Below, in pieces: positions 59,015-64,000 of a DNA stretch of 64,000 nucleotides. The notes beneath the pieces are model-generated. The model was given only the letters and a program-made list of their open reading frames with translations, ran no database searches and was not told the origin of the DNA. The DNA is from an uncultured Flavobacteriales bacterium. Its GTDB lineage: Bacteria; Bacteroidota; Bacteroidia; Flavobacteriales_D; Parvicellaceae. A program made the translations under genes and the position numbers. How positions within the stretch are numbered: position 1 is the stretch's first letter; the number at the start of each line of letters is the position of its first letter. The DNA is taken from the NCBI GenBank assembly GCA_913030835.1, contig CAJWDP010000006.1:35043-99042 (forward strand). Direction: 5' to 3'.

Positions 59015-61141
59015 ATGAAGACAATCGCAGTAAAATATTTTCTCTTTTTATTATTCACACTTTCCGTTGCAAACAGCGATTCATTAGCGGCAGATAAAAG
59101 TGTAGAAATAGATCAAACGGATATTATTTTTGAAAATATCCATGCTACCAAAGTCAGTACCGACACAGCGCTCCTGCAATGGAATAGTATTCCCAATGTC
59201 GAGAGCCTTTTTCTGAGGTACCATAAAGCATCCAATAAATTTATTCCGGCGGATGAGATTCAATGGACAGAGATTGAGCTTGAAAATAATGCAACAAAAT
59301 GTGTCGTTAAACAGCTCGATCCTTCTCAAAAATACAAATGGCAAATTGGCGCAAGGTATGCGCGATCTGACACCAATTCAGGGAAAATTTGGTCAGAAAC
59401 TCAAAGTTTTCAAACCAGCGATAGATTTGGATTACTACAAGTTTTAATTATTCTTGGAGCGCTCGGGTTTTTTATTTACGGTATGAAAATTATGAGCGAA
59501 GGCATCCAGAAGCTGGCTGGAACTCGCCTAAAAAGAATTTTGTCTGCGATGACAACAAATCGATTTTCAGGAGTATTTACAGGTTTTCTTACCACATCAT
59601 TAATTCAATCTTCATCGGCCACTACTGTGATGATTGTAAGCTTTGTGAATGCCGGATTGCTCACACTCAGGCAAGCAATTGGTGTGATCATGGGAGCAAA
59701 CATTGGAACCACCATGACCGCCTGGTTACTTGTTATTCTTGGGTTCTCAAAATTTAGCCTTTCCACGTACTCATTACCTCTAATTGCGTTTGGTCTACCA
59801 TTGATGCTAATGAAAAAGAGTCAGCTAAAAGCACTCGGAGAGTTTTTAGTAGGATTTGCACTTCTTTTTATCGGACTTTCTGCATTGAAAGATTCCGTAG
59901 AAGCACTGGGATTATCAGAAAACCAACAATTTATTAACTGGATCAATAGTATGGCTGGTGGGTTCGGATCTACATTGTTATTCATATTAATTGGAACACT
60001 TATTACTATAGTGGTTCAGTCCTCTAGTGCAGCCATGGCCCTTACGCTCATATTTGTTGGAAATGGTCTGTCATTCGAGCTGGCTGCAGCCATTGTTCTT
60101 GGTGAAAATATTGGCACAACAATTACGGCAAATATCGCAGCTTTGATTGGAAATATTCATGCCAAGCGAGCTGCCAGAGCTCACTTCGTTTTCAATGTTT
60201 TTGGTGTCCTTTGGATGACAATTGTATTTGGATGGTTTCTTTCAGGAATAGCTGATTTTATGGGTAGTACCGAATGGGGAAGCCCCATAACTGACGTCAA
60301 CCATCCAGGCTACGATTCGAGTGAAAATAAGCAATCCATCCGTATTGCCTTGGCACTATTTCATACTGTATTTAATATCATCAACACATTATTACTAATT
60401 GGATTGGTGGATTTCATTGCTAAAACAGTAACAAAACTAACCCATTCGAAAGGAGAAGATGATTCGTTCTCATTAGAGTACATTGGAACTGGATCCATCA
60501 AAACACCAGAACTTTCGTTGCTTGAAGCTAAAAAGGAAATTGCAAAATTTGGGAAAATAACCGCCAAGATATCTCGTTTTGTCCAGCAACTATTGATAGA
60601 ACACAATTCAAAAAAGCAAAGTCAGCTTCTTGATAAGGTTGAGAAGTATGAAGAAATTACGGATCGAGTTGAATTAGAGGTTGCGAATTATCTATCAAAA
60701 GTTTCAGAAGGCACGCTGACGGAGGTGACTTCTATCCAGGTAAGAGGAATGCTAAGTATTGTCAATGATCTAGAACGTATTGGAGATATTTATTACCAGA
60801 TGTCCAAAACGATCGAAAGAAAAATAGAGGAAAAAGTCTGGTTCACGCCAAATCAAAGAGATAAACTAATGAAAATGATGGGGCTCATTGATGAAGCATT
60901 TGTGATCATGACGGACAACCTCTCATTGAGCACATCCGAAATCGACATTGGCATTGCTCGACAAAAAGAAAATGAGATCAACGAATACAGAGATTATCTG
61001 AGAAAAAAACACTTGGAAAGTGTAGAGAAGGGAAATTATCAAATTCGAAATGGAATGATCTTTACAGATCTGTTTTCTTCATGCGAAAAAATCGGTGATC
61101 ACATCATGAATGTATCAGAAGCGCTAGTCGGTGAAATCTAA
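59015..61141 (+). CDS. Na/Pi cotransporter with N-terminal FnIII domain and C-terminal PhoU-like domain
   Basis: 708 aa from ATG 59015; the TTG in front is ignored. Three parts. Signal peptide plus fibronectin type III-like domain (about 30-135: VSTDTALLQWNSIPNVESLF, KYKWQIGARYARSD, WSETQSFQTSD). Na/Pi cotransporter core with inverted repeats LIQSSSATTVMIVSFVNAGL and VQSSSAAMALTLIFVGNGL and GANIGTT/GENIGTT loops. PhoU-like four-helix tail (about 505-705). The NptA/YjbB family moves phosphate with Na+. An extracytoplasmic FnIII domain on this transporter is unusual to my knowledge. Follows the arsenic operon after 55 bp; importing phosphate selectively would help under arsenate. Confidence 0.9.
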   Translation: MKTIAVKYFLFLLFTLSVANSDSLAADKSVEIDQTDIIFENIHATKVSTDTALLQWNSIPNVESLFLRYHKASNKFIPADEIQWTEIELENNATKCVVKQLDPSQKYKWQIGARYARSDTNSGKIWSETQSFQTSDRFGLLQVLIILGALGFFIYGMKIMSEGIQKLAGTRLKRILSAMTTNRFSGVFTGFLTTSLIQSSSATTVMIVSFVNAGLLTLRQAIGVIMGANIGTTMTAWLLVILGFSKFSLSTYSLPLIAFGLPLMLMKKSQLKALGEFLVGFALLFIGLSALKDSVEALGLSENQQFINWINSMAGGFGSTLLFILIGTLITIVVQSSSAAMALTLIFVGNGLSFELAAAIVLGENIGTTITANIAALIGNIHAKRAARAHFVFNVFGVLWMTIVFGWFLSGIADFMGSTEWGSPITDVNHPGYDSSENKQSIRIALALFHTVFNIINTLLLIGLVDFIAKTVTKLTHSKGEDDSFSLEYIGTGSIKTPELSLLEAKKEIAKFGKITAKISRFVQQLLIEHNSKKQSQLLDKVEKYEEITDRVELEVANYLSKVSEGTLTEVTSIQVRGMLSIVNDLERIGDIYYQMSKTIERKIEEKVWFTPNQRDKLMKMMGLIDEAFVIMTDNLSLSTSEIDIGIARQKENEINEYRDYLRKKHLESVEKGNYQIRNGMIFTDLFSSCEKIGDHIMNVSEALVGEI

Positions 61142-61648
61142 TTATCGATAAATCACATTTGATTCCACCCAGTTACTTTGATTCAATGCCCGATCTACCA
61201 ACATTACTCTGTATTTAATTGTATCCGAATCCGGAGATCCCAGCAAATAATAGAATGGTTCTAGAGTCATTTCAATTTCACCCTTTAACGCCTTATTTTG
61301 GCCTGTTGGTGTAATGATGGGGGTACGATACCTGAATTCGATTGGTTCTCCAGTGATGTCCGTTGCTTGAACCCATCCTAAACCATCTTTCTTCTCCCAA
61401 TACTGAGCAAACAGATTATAGTGGTAAATACTAGAGGTATCATAGGGAGGCAAAGTATCTGATTCCGATAGACCTATGTCTCCGTCACCATCCTGAAAAG
61501 TGACTGTTAGCTTAGCGGAATCCGATAATATGACAAAATCTTTAAATGCAATTTCCGGCTCAGGCGGAAATTCTTGAGGTTTCAAGCATGATGCAACAGA
61601 AACAACCAATAAAATACCAATAAGTATATTTTTGAAAACTGCTTTCAT
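61142..61648 (-). CDS. Lipoprotein of unknown function
   Basis: 168 aa, lipobox VASC with Cys21. The mature part is Asp-rich and beta-rich: FKDFVILSDSAKLTVTFQDG, DGDIGLSESDTLPPYD (calcium-binding-like), then PFYYLLGSPDSDTIKYRVML and SNVIYR. Similar Bacteroidota lipoproteins with an FQDGDGDIGL core are common but have no defined role. It ends directly at the stop of the Na/Pi gene on the other strand. Confidence 0.8.
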   Translation of the reverse strand: MKAVFKNILIGILLVVSVASCLKPQEFPPEPEIAFKDFVILSDSAKLTVTFQDGDGDIGLSESDTLPPYDTSSIYHYNLFAQYWEKKDGLGWVQATDITGEPIEFRYRTPIITPTGQNKALKGEIEMTLEPFYYLLGSPDSDTIKYRVMLVDRALNQSNWVESNVIYR

Positions 61649-61653
61649 AAAAT

Positions 61654-61663
61654 GTAAATTTAC
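61654..61663. promoter_or_regulatory. Palindromic GTAAATTTAC in a 29-bp divergent gap
   Basis: TAAATTTA on both strands, one base off the -7 consensus, between the lipoprotein start (61648) and the LuxE-like start (61678). Same decamer as at 14125-14134. Confidence 0.35.
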
Positions 61664-61677
61664 TACTTAATTCGGCA

Positions 61678-62667
61678 ATGAAAACCGACCCATTTCATAT
61701 CAATGATATTTTTACAATTAGTTCTGATCAAGAATTTAACGATAAAGCGATACAAATATTTCATCATCAAACCAAACATTGTAAGCCGTACAAAACATTT
61801 TTAGATCTCGTAAATATTGACACTAAAAAGGTAAAAAAGGTCGAGGATGTTCCATTTCTGCCCATAGAACTATTTAAACAGCATGAGATTTATACCGGAA
61901 CAGAAAGACCATCACTGATATTTGAAAGTAGTGGTACAACTGGGACAAATAGAAGTAAACATTATGTGAAATCACCCGATTTGTATCATCGGTCTTTTGT
62001 CACAGGCTTTGAACATTTTTACGGAGATATTGAAGATTATGTCATACTTGGCCTTCTTCCGTCCTATATTGAACAGGGCAATTCGAGTTTGGTATATATG
62101 GTAGATAAGCTTGTCAAATTAAGTGGGAAGCCGGAGTCGGGTTTTTATCTCAACAACTATAAAGACCTAAGAGATACACTACAACATTGTATTCAACATA
62201 ACAAAAGTACCGTACTTATAGGTGTTACTTATGCACTGCTTGAATTTGCATCTGAATACCCAACAGATCTTCATAATGTCATCGTTATTGAAACAGGAGG
62301 AATGAAAGGGCGGAAGAAAGAATTGATTCGACAGGAAGTTCATGATCAACTAAAGTCTGCTTTCTCATTGAACCAAATACATTCTGAATATAGCATGACA
62401 GAATTGCTATCTCAAGCCTATTCCAAATCAAGTGGCACCTTCCTTTGTCCACCCTGGATGAAGGTCTCTTTTCGCTCGAGTGCTGATCCAGTGCACTCAA
62501 ATGCTGGCTTGGAAGCAGGTATAATCAATATTATTGATCTGGCAAATTTTAATTCTTGCTCATTTATTGCAACTCAAGATGTTGGAAAAAAAGATGGAGA
62601 CGGATTTAAAGTATTGGGAAGGTCAGACCTATCTGAAATAAGAGGTTGTTCACAGCTAGTTATTTAG
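61678..62667 (+). CDS. LuxE-like acyl-protein synthetase family protein
   Basis: 329 aa. LuxE activates fatty acids as acyl-AMP and passes them to LuxC in luminous bacteria; relatives without lux genes are widespread. Nucleotide-binding loop LIFESSGTTGTNRSKHYV (SSGTTG at 84-89), then GLLPSYIEQGNSSLVYMVDK, VIETGGMKGRKKELIR, HSEYSMTELLSQAY and the C-terminal GRSDLSEIRGCS. No luxCD neighbours. So an adenylate-forming enzyme of unknown substrate; Bacteroidota copies are generally annotated simply as acyltransferases. Confidence 0.85.
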   Translation: MKTDPFHINDIFTISSDQEFNDKAIQIFHHQTKHCKPYKTFLDLVNIDTKKVKKVEDVPFLPIELFKQHEIYTGTERPSLIFESSGTTGTNRSKHYVKSPDLYHRSFVTGFEHFYGDIEDYVILGLLPSYIEQGNSSLVYMVDKLVKLSGKPESGFYLNNYKDLRDTLQHCIQHNKSTVLIGVTYALLEFASEYPTDLHNVIVIETGGMKGRKKELIRQEVHDQLKSAFSLNQIHSEYSMTELLSQAYSKSSGTFLCPPWMKVSFRSSADPVHSNAGLEAGIINIIDLANFNSCSFIATQDVGKKDGDGFKVLGRSDLSEIRGCSQLVI

Positions 62668-62717
62668 TTTAATTCACTATTTTCTTAACATTAAGGAAAC
62701 ATTTAAATAATTTTTCG

Positions 62718-62725
62718 TAACTTTG
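62718..62725 (+). promoter_or_regulatory. -7 promoter element of the YwqK-like gene
   Basis: TAACTTTG is an exact TAnnTTTG match 38 bp before the ATG at 62764. No clear -33. Confidence 0.4.
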
Positions 62726-62763
62726 AGTTAACATTAGCGTAACACTAGATAAATGTTATTATC

Positions 62764-63150
62764 ATGAAAAAATTAGTTTCCACGGCATTATTATTTTTAG
62801 GAGCATCTCTGTTTCTCGTTGCTCAGACAACGGATTATTACGATCAAAATAAGAGTCAAGAGGTAGTCTCGATTTCTAAATACGAATTTAAAGTCGTAAA
62901 CTTTTTTGACAATGGGAAGGTGAAATCTGAAGCCTACTACTTAAATGACGAGCCGAATGGCACTTGGATCGGATACAATCAAAACGGCGAAATCGAAACG
63001 ATTCAAAACTACAGCATGGGTTCCAGAGTTGGAAATTGGATTCGAATGTCTAAAGATGGCCGAACGAAATATGTAACGAAATATGTTGACAACCAAATTG
63101 TCTCCACCAGTCGTATTGATGAAACTGGAAGTGTGATTGCATCGCGATAA
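62764..63150 (+). CDS. Secreted YwqK/MORN-like repeat protein
   Basis: 128 aa with signal peptide MKKLVSTALLFLGASLFLVA (cleavage AQT). Two or three repeats of the MORN-like type: NFFDNGKVKSEAYYLNDEPN, GTWIGYNQNGEIETIQNYSM and GSRVGNWIRMSKDGRTKYVT. Short proteins of this kind are sometimes annotated as YwqK-family antitoxins, but no toxin gene adjoins, so that label is not supported here. Terminator 24 bp downstream. Confidence 0.75.
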   Translation: MKKLVSTALLFLGASLFLVAQTTDYYDQNKSQEVVSISKYEFKVVNFFDNGKVKSEAYYLNDEPNGTWIGYNQNGEIETIQNYSMGSRVGNWIRMSKDGRTKYVTKYVDNQIVSTSRIDETGSVIASR

Positions 63151-63174
63151 AACCTTCAGTAATTTTTGGAAAAG

Positions 63175-63200
63175 AAAGCCTCGCTTTGCGGGGCTTTTTT
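63175..63200. terminator. Bidirectional terminator between the YwqK-like gene and tyrS
   Basis: AAAGCCTCGC, loop TTT, GCGGGGCTTT (one T-G pair), followed by a T-run on the plus strand; the minus strand also has T-rich sequence after the stem. Confidence 0.85.
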
Positions 63201-64000
63201 ACTCTCCGCGCTTAACAATAACATGTTTTTTCTTACCCTTTGAAACAATCATGTAAACGCCATATAACCAATCCTCTTCTTGGATTTGAAAGTCTTCTTT
63301 AATTTTTTCCTTATTGATGGCTACGGCGTTTCCTTGTAGCGCTCGTCGAGCTTCCCCATTGGAGCCATAAATTCCTGTTTCCCCGGATAGAAAGGGTAAT
63401 AGTCCAAGGTCCGAATTCCAATTGACTTCTACTTTATCGAAAGACCCAACTGACTTTTCAAATTCTTCTCGTCCCATGGAAGCTAATTCTTCCTTGCCTA
63501 TACTGCGATCAAACATAATATTCCGATCCAGCCCCAATGCATCGTACTCCTCTTTAGAATGCACACGTACTGTAATTTCCTTTCCCAGTTCTTTCTGAAG
63601 CATTTTTTTCCCTGGGTCCTTTTCATGAAAGCTCACCAATGCCTCTATTTCCTCGATATTCTTAAGAGAAAATATTTTCATATACGTTACCGCATCCTGA
63701 TCCGACGCATTCAGCCAATATTGATAAAAGTCTCTGACCGAAGTTTTTTCTTTGTTCAACCAAACTGCACCACTTTCTGTTTTTCCAAATTTCGTTCCAT
63801 CCGCTTTTTTGATCAGCGGAGTAGTCACGGCAAAAGCCTCTCCGGAACCCATTCTTCTTATGAGCTCTGTTCCCGTTACAATATTCCCCCATTGATCGGA
63901 TCCTCCCAATTGAAGCTTACATCCATATTCCTTATTCAAATGGTAAAAATCATACCCTTGTACCAGCTGGTAGCTGAACTCAGTGAAGGACATTCCTGTT
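63199..64000 (-). CDS. tyrS: Tyrosyl-tRNA synthetase TyrS, 3' part (gene runs off the window)
   Basis: Class I aminoacyl-tRNA synthetase. The last 266 codons are present, reading TGMSFTEFSYQLVQGYDF at the window edge. Catalytic-domain LQLGGSDQWGNIVTGTELIR and the KMSKS loop as KFGKT in DGTKFGKTESGAVW identify TyrS; a further helical domain and S4-like C-terminus (ALQGNAVAINKEKI) end in SKGKKKHVIVKRGE. The HIGH-containing N-terminus lies beyond 64000. Confidence 0.95.
   Translation of the reverse strand, partial: TGMSFTEFSYQLVQGYDFYHLNKEYGCKLQLGGSDQWGNIVTGTELIRRMGSGEAFAVTTPLIKKADGTKFGKTESGAVWLNKEKTSVRDFYQYWLNASDQDAVTYMKIFSLKNIEEIEALVSFHEKDPGKKMLQKELGKEITVRVHSKEEYDALGLDRNIMFDRSIGKEELASMGREEFEKSVGSFDKVEVNWNSDLGLLPFLSGETGIYGSNGEARRALQGNAVAINKEKIKEDFQIQEEDWLYGVYMIVSKGKKKHVIVKRGE

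Noticed and set aside
62764..63150. YwqK-like gene as part of a toxin-antitoxin pair
   Set aside because: It has a signal peptide and no toxin-like neighbour.
1..64000. CRISPR arrays, insertion sequences, prophage, rRNA or tRNA genes
   Set aside because: No regularly spaced repeats, transposase-like frames, phage genes or cloverleaf-like stretches were seen on either strand.

Overview
The window is chromosomal DNA of a gliding-type, Gram-negative member of the Bacteroidota, most likely a flavobacterial lineage. Evidence: a full division/cell-wall (dcw) cluster with mraZ but no murF or ddl, a MurE with the DNPR motif of meso-diaminopimelate-adding enzymes, gliding genes gldB and gldC, several proteins with type IX secretion (T9SS) C-terminal domains, a PorV/PorQ-family protein, TonB receptors with CarboxypepD_reg-like N-termini, and TAnnTTTG-type -7 promoter elements. 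I see no rRNA, tRNA, CRISPR array, insertion sequence or prophage.

Layout. 1-206: 5' part of greA (minus strand) behind a leader with a terminator-like hairpin. 337-13445 (minus): a four-gene block of TonB receptor, giant T9SS-exported protein, PorV/PorQ-like barrel and a second giant paralogue. 13781-16684: a small basic secreted protein, a Rieske-like lipoprotein, a divergent TsaC/Sua5-like protein and an MmgE/PrpD protein. 16777-33327 (minus): dcw operon mraZ-rsmH-ftsL-ftsI-murE-mraY-murD-(orphan MurD C-terminal domain)-ftsW-murG-murC-ftsQ-ftsA-ftsZ-yqeY, closed by a strong terminator and preceded by GTGG repeats that look like MraZ operators. 33725-35489: acyltransferase plus GNAT acyltransferase, a likely aminolipid (glycine/ornithine lipid) pair. 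35544-42083: engB, gldBC, an outer-membrane barrel, nadE, a ferredoxin/ferredoxin reductase pair and a secreted esterase. 42137-45742: nfu, mrp, an alkyltransferase-like protein, trmB and a glycosyltransferase-like protein. 45753-54752: an M43 metalloprotease, a PhoB/PhoR-type two-component system, then a beta-helix lipoprotein, an orphan receptor N-terminal domain, a TonB receptor and an orphan regulator with a degenerate receiver. 54860-61141: chromate transporter, bestrophin, an arsenic operon (arsR-arsI-arsC-aquaglyceroporin) and a Na/Pi cotransporter. 61142-64000: a lipoprotein, a LuxE-like protein, a YwqK-like protein and the 3' part of tyrS.

How it fits together. The dcw genes are packed with overlaps of 1 to about 11 bp and can be read as one transcript. 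The 46-61 kb region has a phosphate/arsenate theme: PhoBR-type regulators, a TonB receptor operon, arsenate reductase with a channel but no Acr3/ArsB pump, and a Na/Pi importer. The most unusual points are the stand-alone MurD C-terminal domain inside the dcw operon, the TonB/giant/PorV/giant surface module with an atypical T9SS C-terminus, the pump-less arsenic operon with its operator on the start codon, the Asp-to-Glu pseudo-receiver regulator, the FnIII-fused phosphate transporter, and the two sets of MraZ-like operator repeats.
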